64,000 nucleotides of DNA from Sphaerimonospora sp050942215 (GTDB lineage: Bacteria > Actinomycetota > Actinomycetes > Streptosporangiales > Streptosporangiaceae): positions 62,001 through 126,000 of the forward strand of contig NZ_CP192056.1 of the NCBI RefSeq assembly GCF_050942215.1, read 5' to 3'. The translations under genes and the position numbers were made by a program. Of the stretch, positions 42,148 to 50,664 are shown piece by piece. How positions within the stretch are numbered: position 1 is the stretch's first letter; the number at the start of each line of letters is the position of its first letter. The notes below the pieces were generated by a model. It did not search any database and was not told the DNA's origin. It saw nothing but the letters and a program-made list of their open reading frames with translations.

Positions 42148-43640
42148 TGCCTCTGCTCTCAGTTCCGGATTCTTGGGCATGGGCAACCCTTGGCGAGATA
42201 GCCGAAGTAGTCGGAGGCGTGACCAAGGACACGAAAAAACAGTCCGATCCTGCGCTTCCGCTCGTGCCTTATCTTCGAGTCGCCAACGTTCAGCGTGGTC
42301 GCCTTGACCTCGGATCGGTCGCAGAAATTCGAGTTCCCGAAGCGACGGCTGAGCGCCTTCGGCTTCAGTCGGGCGATGTACTACTCAACGAGGGTGGGGA
42401 TCGCGACAAGTTAGGTAGAGGGTGGGTATGGGAAGGACAAATCCCGGAGTGCATCCACCAGAATCACGTGTTCCGCGCTCGTCTCTATGGCGATGTTCTA
42501 CACCCGAAGCTCCTCGCCTGGTTTGCTAATGAGTGCGCTCAGGAGTGGTTCGAGGCAAACGGTAAGCAAACTACTAACCTGGCCTCCATCAGTCTCTCCG
42601 TGATCAAACAATTACCTGTTCCAATCCCGCCTTACACGGAGCAACAGCGGATTGTGACAGCGCTCGATGGTCACCTCTCTCGCCTTGACCTCGTCGACCG
42701 TGTGATCGATTCCAGTCTTCAGAAGCTGAAGCTACTCACGAAGCGGATTCTTGTTGAGGCAGTTCCGTTCCCCTGCCCTGCGCACTGGAAAACGTTTGTC
42801 GTTAAAGATGTCGGCGACGTCGATCTAGGGCGCCAACGGCACCCTGACTGGCACTCCGGTCCAAACATGCGCCCCTACCTTCGGGTGGCGAACGTCTTTG
42901 AGGATCGGATCGATACCGGCGACCTTATGGAGATGGACTTCCCGCCAGAAGTTTTCGAGCGATACCGCCTTTCTGAAGGAGACATTCTTTTGAATGAGGG
43001 GCAGAGCCCCGAATATCTTGGTCGTCCTGCGATGTACCGAGGTGAGCCTAAGGGAGTCGCCTTTACCAATAGCCTGTTACGGTTCCGAGCAGGGCCGGAA
43101 GTCGATCCGGAATGGGCGCTGATCGTCTTTCGGCGTCATATGCACGCGGGTCGCTTCATGCAGGAGACCCGGATCACGACCAACATCGCACACCTATCAG
43201 CTGGCCGGTTCAAGGCCGTGGAGTTCCCTGTACCGCCACTCGAAGAGCAACGACAGATCGTAAAACAAGTCAGGGGGAGGCTCGCTGACATTGATCTCCT
43301 TGCTTCGCAGCTCAATCGTGTAGAGGAACGCGCTGGGGCCCTGCGGAGCAGACTGCTCGCCGACGCGTTCAGCGGCCGGCTCGTGCATCAAGACCCGACC
43401 GAAGAGCCCGCAGCGGAGTTGTTGAAGCGAAACCAGCCTCAACGTGAAGCTCTCCGAGCCAAACGTCCACGCCGTACGGCTCGCGCAAGCCGTGCGGGAT
43501 CGGGTGATCTGGCACAGAAAGATGCCGAAGGTGGCGGCTTTACAGCTACCAAGTCCCTGTCGATGCCCCCGACTACGGTGGGCGCCGGTCATACAGGGAA
43601 GCAGGAAGCTTTGTTCCAGCAGGAGGGGTTGACCGCGTGA
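42144..43640 (+). CDS. hsdS: Type I restriction specificity subunit (HsdS)
   Basis: The 498-residue protein has two target-recognition domains, each followed by a conserved spacer helix: QLPVPIPPYTEQQRIVTAL (about 155-173) and VEFPVPPLEEQRQIVKQV (about 355-372). The TRDs determine the two halves of the DNA target. Its lower GC and codon use, notably in the TRDs, indicate exchange by horizontal transfer. The long Arg/Lys-rich tail (KRPRRTARASRAGSG) is unusual. HsdR and HsdM genes overlap its two ends by 4 bp. Confidence 0.95.
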   Translation: MMPLLSVPDSWAWATLGEIAEVVGGVTKDTKKQSDPALPLVPYLRVANVQRGRLDLGSVAEIRVPEATAERLRLQSGDVLLNEGGDRDKLGRGWVWEGQIPECIHQNHVFRARLYGDVLHPKLLAWFANECAQEWFEANGKQTTNLASISLSVIKQLPVPIPPYTEQQRIVTALDGHLSRLDLVDRVIDSSLQKLKLLTKRILVEAVPFPCPAHWKTFVVKDVGDVDLGRQRHPDWHSGPNMRPYLRVANVFEDRIDTGDLMEMDFPPEVFERYRLSEGDILLNEGQSPEYLGRPAMYRGEPKGVAFTNSLLRFRAGPEVDPEWALIVFRRHMHAGRFMQETRITTNIAHLSAGRFKAVEFPVPPLEEQRQIVKQVRGRLADIDLLASQLNRVEERAGALRSRLLADAFSGRLVHQDPTEEPAAELLKRNQPQREALRAKRPRRTARASRAGSGDLAQKDAEGGGFTATKSLSMPPTTVGAGHTGKQEALFQQEGLTA

Positions 43641-45181
43641 CCACGCTCACCGAAGGTCCGGCAGAGATGTCGGACGCCGAGTCGCGCGAGACGGCGGCGC
43701 TGACACGTTCGCTGGTGGACAAGCTGTGGAGCTACTGCGATGTGCTCCGGGACGCAGGCGTCCCCGCGATCGACTACGTCGAGCAGCTCACGTACCTGCT
43801 GTTCCTCAAGATGATGGACGAGCAGGAAAAGAAGCTTGCACGCAAGGGCAAGCCGAATCGCGTCCTGCCTGTTGGAATCGACTGGGACACGCTCGCAAGC
43901 AAGAAGGGCGAAGAGCTCAAGAAGTACTACGAGCATGTGCTGGAGGACCTCGGCAAGCGTCCTGGGATGTTCAGGCTCATCTTCCTCGGCGCCCAAAACA
44001 AGATCCAGGCGACCGCGCTGCTGGAGCGACTCATCAAGGATCTGATCGGAAAGATCCAGTGGTCCAAGGAAGGCGTCGATGTCAAGGGCGATGCCTACGA
44101 AGAGCTGCTGGCCCGCAGCGCGAGCGACGTAAAGTCGGGCGCGGGGCAGTACTTCACACCGCGTCCTCTGATCCGTGCCATGATCGACTGTGTGCAGCCC
44201 GCGCCGGAGGACACCATCGTCGATCCGGCCTGTGGCACCGGCGGCTTCCTGCTGCTGGCCAACGAGTATCTGCGCCGTGTGTACCCGATGGAGTCGCTCA
44301 ACCCCGACCAGCGCAACCGGATCATCCATGGACAGGCGTTCCACGGAGTGGAGCTGGTGCGGGGCACGGCGCGCCTCGCTGCCATGAACATGCTCACCCA
44401 CGGTGTGGTTCCGAGCGGCAACCAGGAGATCATCGAGGTCGGTGACGCGCTACTCAGCGAGCCAAAGGTCCGGGCATCACTCGTGTTGGCCAATCCGCCG
44501 TTCGGCCAAAAATCGGCGATCACAGTCCTAGGCGAGGACGGGAAGGTAGTCAAAGACGAGGCTGTCTACTCCGGCCGCGACTTCTGGGTCACTACGAAGA
44601 ACAAGCAGCTAAACTTCTTGCAGCATATCGCCAAGCTGATGAAGATCGATGGCCGCGCTGCTGTCGTCCTCCCCGACAACGTGCTCTTTGAGGGAGGCGC
44701 CGGCGAAACGATCCGGCGCAGATTGCTGAAGGAGTACGACGTCCACACGCTGCTCCGTCTGCCAACCGGCATCTTTTATGCCGGCGGGGTCAAGGCTAAC
44801 GTCCTCTTCTTCGACCGCAAGCGTCCCTCAGAAAAGCCGTGGACATCCAAACTGTGGGTATACGACTTCCGGACCGGTGAGAACTTCACTCTTAAGCAAC
44901 GACCACTACGCCGCGAGCATCTGAAGGACTTCGTCGATTGCTATATGCCGGGACATCCACGAGAGGGGCGGGTACAGACTGAGCGTTTCAAGCCGTTCAC
45001 ATACCTGGAGCTACTCGAGCGAGAGAAAGTAAATCTCGACATCACGTGGTCACGGGGTGGCGATGGGGATGCCGCCATGCAGCTCTCGACACAAGAGATA
45101 GCAAGCTCGATTGTCCAAGAATTGAAATCCGCACTAACGCAGATCGAGGCCATCGCTAAAGCTTTGAATGCCGACAGTTAG
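43637..45181 (+). CDS. hsdM: Type I DNA adenine methyltransferase subunit (HsdM)
   Basis: The N-terminal HsdM helical domain (LVDKLWSYCDVLRDAGVPAI, LTYLLFLKMMDEQEK) precedes the N6-adenine methyltransferase domain: GQYFTPRPLIRAMIDCV, the SAM motif DPACGTGGFLL (about 196) and the catalytic NPPFG (about 285). The 514-residue length is normal. With HsdS it methylates the host target; with HsdR it restricts foreign DNA. Start GTG 43637 overlaps the HsdS stop. The R-S-M order differs from the common M-S-R or R-M-S. Confidence 0.95.
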   Translation: MTTLTEGPAEMSDAESRETAALTRSLVDKLWSYCDVLRDAGVPAIDYVEQLTYLLFLKMMDEQEKKLARKGKPNRVLPVGIDWDTLASKKGEELKKYYEHVLEDLGKRPGMFRLIFLGAQNKIQATALLERLIKDLIGKIQWSKEGVDVKGDAYEELLARSASDVKSGAGQYFTPRPLIRAMIDCVQPAPEDTIVDPACGTGGFLLLANEYLRRVYPMESLNPDQRNRIIHGQAFHGVELVRGTARLAAMNMLTHGVVPSGNQEIIEVGDALLSEPKVRASLVLANPPFGQKSAITVLGEDGKVVKDEAVYSGRDFWVTTKNKQLNFLQHIAKLMKIDGRAAVVLPDNVLFEGGAGETIRRRLLKEYDVHTLLRLPTGIFYAGGVKANVLFFDRKRPSEKPWTSKLWVYDFRTGENFTLKQRPLRREHLKDFVDCYMPGHPREGRVQTERFKPFTYLELLEREKVNLDITWSRGGDGDAAMQLSTQEIASSIVQELKSALTQIEAIAKALNADS

Positions 45182-45264
45182 GCCGCCAACCAGCGGAAAG
45201 TTAACCACAAGCAGACTATCAGCGCAAGCAGTGGCCCCAACACTCCCTACCAATAACAGAAATG

Positions 45265-47403
45265 TCATCTTTTTTCAATATCGTCATCGGACACTTGCAG
45301 GGCAAGATCCGAAAGAGAAATTTTCCCATCTAGTATCCATCGGGATGGGCCTCGCACAGAGCTGGGAGAGTCTTCGTAGCCAGCCAGTTCCCAGATTCGG
45401 TTCACGAGGCCAGTGGCCGAGTATCTCTCCCCGTCATATGTCCACAAAAGACACTTTACGCGATCGTTTACCCACGTAGCCCGTGCCCGCCTAGGGTCTT
45501 CCGCAAGCCAACCCTCTAGAGTCTTCTCCTCCGCGTCACTCTTGGCTCGGAAGGTCAGCGGTGTGCCGTCGGCCAGGCGCCCCGCACTGACGAGCGTGGG
45601 CACAGCATTGGGACGACGTGGCCTGCGCGGTTTCCCCGCGGGGGCTCTATAGTCCTCGGCGAGTTCGGGGACTTCTTCACCTCGCCTCACATATTCGAGC
45701 ACAAGCTTCGCCAGGTGCTTGCAGCGAGTCTCGTCTGTAAATGTGCTGCTGAGGAAGGAACCTTTGCCATACTCAGCATCCAAATGGTGAACCAACCAAG
45801 ACAGCACCGAAGCCGTCAATCCTGGCAAGCGATCCAGGACGAGCTGCCACTCGAAGTCTGGATCGTCAATCTCGTCCGGGTCAAGGAGCTGAAAGACGAG
45901 GTGCGTGATGAGCATTTCGCCACGTCGTGCCATGTCAGCAGCACGTCCATGCAACTGCTTACGCTGGTTTGTTAGGGCTTCGCCCACCACCCGTTGCGCC
46001 TGCACTAAGCGCCAAATGCGGTGAGCAGTGGGAACCTCGCCGAAGAGGCGGGGATAAGCTCCGCCGGTGCCGCGCTCCCAGAGTAGATCGGTGTCTTGGC
46101 CAGCGCGCACAGCAAGTTCCGGACTCCGGTGAGCACAAGCCAGAGCGATCGCAGCATGTACGACCGAGCAGCCGGCCTCCGGCGCTGGGTCCGCCTCACC
46201 CCGCTTATAGACGTAAATCTTACCCAGAGACAGCAGGAAGTCCTCGCGGATCTCCGCTTGCGCTGGCTCTAAGGCAATGAAATCTCTCCGCGACACGTCG
46301 TTCTGCGTGTTAGTCGTCTCAGTGATCCTCTTGGCATAGACCGCCCGATCTGCTCCGAGTGAGAAGGCGCGAACAGTCACATCTGCGTTCTCGGTGCTGT
46401 CCGGATTCTGCGACATCGCTTCATAGATGGCTGTAACGGTTTGCGCACCGTTCACGACGCTGACGCCACTTAAGCTTAATTGAACCGGCTCGTTCGGCAG
46501 GCGACGCCCTGGCCAATGAGGCTCAATGTGATCACACAATACCGTGATGCCATTATTAAAGTACCAAAAATTCTCCGGCTCTTCGAGAATGGTCTGCTTG
46601 ATGCCAGAATTGATTCTGGTAAGACCGAGAGAGTTTCGAACGTTCTGTTCGTATAGAGCGTTGCCATGCTCGGCATACCAGTTCGCCACATCCCGGGCTG
46701 CAACAGTCCCCTGCCAGGCTTCAAACGGGGTAACACGATAGATCCAGCTCGTCATCGTAGCCGCTACGTTGACTGGATCGGGTGCTAGGTCTTTGCGCAA
46801 CTGCTGGTGAAAGTCTGCGACATTCAGGATCCGATAGCTCAGCATCGGTCCAAGGTCGTGCTGAAAGTCCGACCGTGCCCTCTCCAGGACTTCAGTGACC
46901 GAATCAGAGAGGATGCCTTCGCCCATCAGTGCGATGACGAGGGTGATATTCAGCCGCCCGTCACCCATTGCAGCGTCGAGTGGAGCAATGAAGGGAGTGA
47001 GCCGTTCATTGAAGGACGTGAAGTTGCGCTGATCGATCAATCGTAATCCGTCAATGAACTTGAGAGCTTCACCCTTGTCTAGCTTGGCCCCACCCGTGTC
47101 GCTCCACTTGGCTTGTACTAGCCACACATCCGCCGAACTCTCACTCACCCCTACAGCATCGATACCCTGGTCCTGCTCACCATCTATTACTGCCAGCCCA
47201 GCTTGCTGATGGTTACAGCCACTTACCACACGGATCGCCGCCGCAGCCAAGGCGCGAGATAGGAAACGCTGCTCTCGGCCCTGCTGATCGTAACCTTTCA
47301 AATCGTCTTCATAGATCAGTCCCGCATAGTCACGTAGCAGCGCTTGGCGCACGTGCTGAACCCGGGTAGGAGGTTTGGAACTCGCTGACCGTTTTGTGCT
47401 CAT
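45265..47403 (-). CDS. AIPR-family abortive phage-resistance protein
   Basis: The core contains ENFWYFNNGITVLCDHI (about residue 265), VNGAQTVTAIYEAM and ETTNTQNDVSRRDF, diagnostic of AIPR (abortive infection phage resistance). The N-terminal part has an endonuclease-like segment, GEQDQGIDAVGVSESSADVW with VQAKWSD (D ... QxK, about 80-100), suggesting a Mrr-like nuclease. The 712-residue length is typical. The ATG follows GGGAGTAGGG. Convergent to HsdM, it fits a defence island. Lower GC than the chromosome is apparent. Confidence 0.85.
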   Translation of the reverse strand: MSTKRSASSKPPTRVQHVRQALLRDYAGLIYEDDLKGYDQQGREQRFLSRALAAAAIRVVSGCNHQQAGLAVIDGEQDQGIDAVGVSESSADVWLVQAKWSDTGGAKLDKGEALKFIDGLRLIDQRNFTSFNERLTPFIAPLDAAMGDGRLNITLVIALMGEGILSDSVTEVLERARSDFQHDLGPMLSYRILNVADFHQQLRKDLAPDPVNVAATMTSWIYRVTPFEAWQGTVAARDVANWYAEHGNALYEQNVRNSLGLTRINSGIKQTILEEPENFWYFNNGITVLCDHIEPHWPGRRLPNEPVQLSLSGVSVVNGAQTVTAIYEAMSQNPDSTENADVTVRAFSLGADRAVYAKRITETTNTQNDVSRRDFIALEPAQAEIREDFLLSLGKIYVYKRGEADPAPEAGCSVVHAAIALACAHRSPELAVRAGQDTDLLWERGTGGAYPRLFGEVPTAHRIWRLVQAQRVVGEALTNQRKQLHGRAADMARRGEMLITHLVFQLLDPDEIDDPDFEWQLVLDRLPGLTASVLSWLVHHLDAEYGKGSFLSSTFTDETRCKHLAKLVLEYVRRGEEVPELAEDYRAPAGKPRRPRRPNAVPTLVSAGRLADGTPLTFRAKSDAEEKTLEGWLAEDPRRARATWVNDRVKCLLWTYDGERYSATGLVNRIWELAGYEDSPSSVRGPSRWILDGKISLSDLALQVSDDDIEKR

Positions 47404-47715
47404 CCCTACTCCCGGGGGTCGTCTTGTACGCCGAACCTGCCGTTGCCCCTATTGCGGTCACCATTGTAACTCTGGGACGTGAGCTTACGCCTCGGCTGCA
47501 ATGGACGAATTGATAGCACGTAGGGACTTGTGGCTACGTGGAAGCATAGCCCGAGTTCGTGACCCTGGAGAGACCGAAGCTATGCAGCGCTCGAAACAAC
47601 TCAAGCAGTCGGATGTTCTCTCCACCCGCAGCGTATGGGTGAGCTGGCCCGGTGTGTGTCTCAGGATTCCAGGCTCCCTCCGAAGTTCCAGCGCCGGAGC
47701 GAGCCAAATTCCGTA
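47404..47715. other. Intergenic gap without recognisable gene
   Basis: No coding frame with credible codon use or binding site is seen. The gap presumably carries the promoter of the AIPR gene (toward 47403) and trailing sequence of the integrase gene. Confidence 0.5.
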
Positions 47716-49065
47716 TCAGGATGTTCGACGCCCGCTGCGGTTGCGGATCTTGGTGAATGCGTCGAGTGCTGTCTCGTCGGCGTCGTCAAGGGTGTGCAGG
47801 TACTTCTCGGTGGTCTTGATAGACGCATGGCCGAGACGTTCTTTCACGACCTGGAGGTCTGCCCCGCCGGATAGCAGCCATGAGGCGTGGGCGTGGCGGA
47901 GGTCGTGGATCCGCACCCTGCTCTCCAGCTCCGCCTCGGCGAGAGCCTTCTGCCAGACCTGGCGTCGGAACCAGTCGGCGGGGATGTGACCGTCGGTGTC
48001 GCGGTTCCGGGGTTGCCGCGGGTTGTCTTTGCCGAGGGCCCGTCGCTCGGCCCGGTAGATGGCGTATGCGGTACGGCAGTGCTCGCAGCGGCACCTGCCG
48101 TTGGTGTAGGCGGTACAGGTTCCATGCTTGTAGGACCGGCCGGCCGCATTCGGCTCGGTGTATCCGAGCTTGTCAGGGTCGGGGACCACGCGTACGCGCT
48201 TCCTCGGCGTCGGGTCATGATGCCACCTGAAGAACAGGTCGTTGCGGCCCAGCTTCTCGGCCTTGGCATGAGCTTGGAGCTTCATGACGATCTGGGCCGT
48301 CAGCTTGAAACGGCGGAACTCCTTGTCCTTCGGGTACGGCTTGACCAGAAACCGTTCGCCTTGCGGGTGGAACTTCGGGTTGACCTCGACGACGGCGCGG
48401 CTGATGGTCAGGATCCGAGAGGGGACGTCGAGGTCTCTGACGCGGAGTTCGGTCAGCTCGCCCCAGCGCAGGCCGGTCTCGATCGCGGTCTCTACCAGCA
48501 GCTGGCTGTCGCTGTCCGGGAGCGCCATGTACAGGGTGTTGAACTGCTCGGGCGTGATGATGGTCAGCGGCTTCGGGACGACGGGCGGCGTCTTCACCCC
48601 CTTGCAGGGGTGCAGGTAGGTCACCTGGTCGTGAAGTGCGGTCGTGAAGATGGCGCTGAGGATGACCATGTTGCTCTTGATGGTCACCGGCGAGGTGCCG
48701 TTCCTCTTCATGGTGGCCACCCACTGGCGTACGTGCTCAGGAAGGATGTCGATCATCCTGAGGTTCCCGAACTCCGGGATCAGGTGTCTGTGGATGGCGT
48801 AGGTGTACTTCTGCCGAGTGGTCGCCTCCATCTCATGGTTCGGCAGCCATACGTCGAGCACGTAGCGCTCGAACGGCTGGCGCCCTCGCTTCGGATCGCC
48901 CACCCGGCCCTCGGACACCCTGGCCTCAGCCTTCTTCCAGGCCGCGTCGGCGTCCTTCTTGTTCGAGAAGGTACCCGCGGACTTCTCCATCCCCTTCATA
49001 TCGAAGTAGTAGGCGGTGTACCTCGGTTTGCCGTTGCGGCCGGCCCGCTTCCGGGAATAGCCCAA
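47716..49065 (-). CDS. Tyrosine integrase with embedded Cys cluster
   Basis: The 449 residues comprise an AP2-like arm-binding N-terminus (RYTAYYFDMKGMEKSAGTFS), a core-binding domain (RYVLDVWLPNHEMEATTRQ onward) and a catalytic domain: Arg in TGLRWGELTEL (about 200), HDLRHAHASWLL (about 386), LGHASIKTTEKYLHTL with the Tyr nucleophile (about 423). An insertion at about 310-350 carries HGTCTAYTNGRCRCEHCRTA, a short Cys motif also found alone in actinophage proteins. It is placed next to a tRNA-Ile 3' end, the classic integration site. It probably mobilised the defence island. Confidence 0.95.
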   Translation of the reverse strand: MGYSRKRAGRNGKPRYTAYYFDMKGMEKSAGTFSNKKDADAAWKKAEARVSEGRVGDPKRGRQPFERYVLDVWLPNHEMEATTRQKYTYAIHRHLIPEFGNLRMIDILPEHVRQWVATMKRNGTSPVTIKSNMVILSAIFTTALHDQVTYLHPCKGVKTPPVVPKPLTIITPEQFNTLYMALPDSDSQLLVETAIETGLRWGELTELRVRDLDVPSRILTISRAVVEVNPKFHPQGERFLVKPYPKDKEFRRFKLTAQIVMKLQAHAKAEKLGRNDLFFRWHHDPTPRKRVRVVPDPDKLGYTEPNAAGRSYKHGTCTAYTNGRCRCEHCRTAYAIYRAERRALGKDNPRQPRNRDTDGHIPADWFRRQVWQKALAEAELESRVRIHDLRHAHASWLLSGGADLQVVKERLGHASIKTTEKYLHTLDDADETALDAFTKIRNRSGRRTS

Positions 49066-49081
49066 GCGGCGATCACCTCCT

Positions 49082-49108
49082 TGATCGTTTGACCGTCATT
49101 TGACCGTG
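49082..49108. repeat. Paired direct repeat, left of the attachment core
   Basis: TTTGACCGT occurs at 49088-49096 and again at 49099-49107 (11-bp period), preceded by TTGATCG. A near-identical pair lies at 49323-49350. These may be integrase or excisionase arm sites. Confidence 0.65.
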
Positions 49109-49115
49109 AGACTGA

Positions 49116-49134
49116 GCGTCACCCTGGGTGACGC
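49116..49134. promoter_or_regulatory. 19-bp palindrome upstream of the integrase
   Basis: GCGTCACCC and GGGTGACGC flank a single T, forming a nearly perfect palindrome between the repeat pair and the tRNA fragment. A tight palindrome suits a dimeric protein, for example an excisionase or a repressor of the integrase promoter. Confidence 0.45.
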
Positions 49135-49227
49135 GTGGTCACCGCTGGGCATTCGATCATGCCTCTCACCTGGGAGTTTACCCACTGATTGGGCTCTGAC
49201 CACGGGTGCGCATACACGTTTCCTGGT

Positions 49228-49274
49228 CCCTGATAAGGAAGAGGTCCCTGGTTCGAGTCCAGGTAGCCCCACCA
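49228..49274 (+). other. 3' tRNA-Ile(GAT) fragment, probable attachment site
   Basis: The sequence reads CCCTGATAAGGAAG (anticodon loop with GAT and 3' stem), AGGTC, the T arm CCTGG-TTCGAGT-CCAGG, the acceptor 3' strand TAGCCCC and ACCA. The 5' half is missing: the bases upstream do not pair with the GGAAG stem, and no GGGGCTA acceptor strand is seen. This is the usual residue of integration into a tRNA 3' end, marking the right boundary of an island that extends leftward. No second copy was found by eye in the window. Confidence 0.8.
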
Positions 49275-49291
49275 CGAAACCCCAGCTCAGA

Positions 49292-49324
49292 GCCAGGTTC
49301 CCGAGATTCGGGACCTGGCCTTTT
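49292..49324 (+). terminator. Rho-independent terminator after the tRNA fragment
   Basis: GCCAGGTTCCCGA pairs with TCGGGACCTGGC (one bulged T) across a 3-nt loop and is followed by CTTTT. It probably was the native terminator of the tRNA-Ile gene on the chromosomal side. Confidence 0.75.
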
Positions 49325-49350
49325 GATCGTTCGACCGTCGTTCGACCGTG
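49323..49350. repeat. Paired direct repeat, right of the attachment core
   Basis: TTCGACCGT at 49330-49338 and 49341-49349, preceded by TTGATCG, repeats the design of 49082-49108 with T-to-C changes. It lies on what should be the chromosomal side of the attachment core. Confidence 0.65.
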
Positions 49351-49367
49351 TCACCCTTGCCGACCGA

Positions 49368-50486
49368 TCAGGTCGGTGCCGTCGCGACCTCGGTCGTCAG
49401 CGAGGTCCAGCGGTGGGCGAGCCGCTTGGTCAGGGAGGCCATGGTCGTGTACTCCAGATCCTCCAGCGGCAGCCGGTGCGGTTCGAACGGGCCGTGCCGC
49501 CGCAGGTAGTCCATGACCTCGGTGGCCTGGGCGCGGGCATGGTCGAAGGCCGGATCGTCGAACATGTCGCGTGGGCCGACCAGCCTGCCCTCGTGAACCT
49601 GGAAACCCAGGGCGACCACGCGCGGCGGGCCGTCGAACCTCGAGGTGTGCGAGTGCTCCAGCGGCACCGGCATTAACGGCGCGTGGTGCGACCCGCGCAT
49701 GCATCCGCCGACCGTGTGCGAGAAGGCGAATGGCTCCAGCGCCTCGCCGACGGCGGGCAGGCCCGACTGGCAGCGGACGATCATCACCGGGTCGTCCTTC
49801 CCGACGTACTTGCCGGCGATCAGGGACAGCCGCTGGGTGCTGGTCGCTGCCGCCGTCGTGTCCAGGGTCTTGGAACGGACGCTGTGGATGACGTAGCGGG
49901 CCGGCGCGCCGATGTACATCAGCATGTCGTAGAGGTCGGAAGGGCAGTCGAAGACGATGCGTTTCTCCTCGTACAGGTCGTACACCTCGAAGCCGAACCC
50001 GGCGTGCATCTTCTCGTCGATCACGAGACCGGCGGTGTTGAACGGGTCGGCGAACATCTTGTACAGCGGCAGGTTCCACGCCCCCGGCTCGGTCTTGTCG
50101 GCCAGGAAGCACAGGACCGGTTCTGACGGACGCTCCTCGAACTCCAGCTCGGCGTAGCCCGGGCCCATCCCCCGCAGGTTGCCGGAGAAGGCGTCCGACA
50201 GCAGGTCCTGGCCGGCGCCGTACAGGCCGAGCTCTTTGGCGATGTGGGTGGTGGCCTGGAAGGTGTCCCAGGCGAAGGAGTGGATCAGACCCGCGTCGCA
50301 GCCATAGCTGTGGGTCATGATGAGCGAGATGTCGTCCCCGCAACTGGCCACGACCCCGTCGATGAGCAGCCCGGAGGTTCTGGCCCGTTCGATCTCGCGC
50401 CGCGCCTCGTCCATCATGTCCGGGTGGACCGCCGAATGTCCTACGAATCCTCCGGTGTCGGCCTTGATGATGCTCAACGTGATCAT
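49368..50486 (-). CDS. Fructose 1,6-bisphosphate aldolase/phosphatase, archaeal type
   Basis: ATG 50486 is chosen because the family N-terminus MITLSIIKADTGGFVGHSAV begins there. The metal ligands Asp 10, His 17 and Asp 51-Asp 52 (SCGDDISLIM) are present, as is YVGKDDPVMIVR, containing the Tyr and the Schiff-base Lys of the bifunctional aldolase/phosphatase (FBPase_3). The enzyme joins triose phosphates and removes the 1-phosphate, making gluconeogenesis one-way. The 372-residue length is normal. With PEP synthase just upstream on the same strand it forms a gluconeogenic pair. The intergenic 178 bp presumably holds its promoter. Confidence 0.9.
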   Translation of the reverse strand: MITLSIIKADTGGFVGHSAVHPDMMDEARREIERARTSGLLIDGVVASCGDDISLIMTHSYGCDAGLIHSFAWDTFQATTHIAKELGLYGAGQDLLSDAFSGNLRGMGPGYAELEFEERPSEPVLCFLADKTEPGAWNLPLYKMFADPFNTAGLVIDEKMHAGFGFEVYDLYEEKRIVFDCPSDLYDMLMYIGAPARYVIHSVRSKTLDTTAAATSTQRLSLIAGKYVGKDDPVMIVRCQSGLPAVGEALEPFAFSHTVGGCMRGSHHAPLMPVPLEHSHTSRFDGPPRVVALGFQVHEGRLVGPRDMFDDPAFDHARAQATEVMDYLRRHGPFEPHRLPLEDLEYTTMASLTKRLAHRWTSLTTEVATAPT

Positions 50487-50664
50487 GGAGATCGCCCCCG
50501 TTAGCCGTCTGCCGGACGCGACGGACCTCTCCTCCGAGAGGGGACGGCAGAGCCCGGAGATCACGTGCCTCATGAGAGCCGCCCGGGACGTCGCCCGCCG
50601 CTCCGTCTGGAAATCCTGTCCGGTTTGTCCCCGTCGAAACTCCCTGGTCCGGCGACCGGGCTGC

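Noticed and set aside
47501..47989. 162-codon rightward ORF
   Set aside because: Runs into the integrase gene on the opposite strand and has no binding site or domain.
49190..49274. Complete tRNA gene
   Set aside because: Only the 3' half from the anticodon loop is present; the upstream bases do not form the anticodon 5' stem, D arm or acceptor strand.
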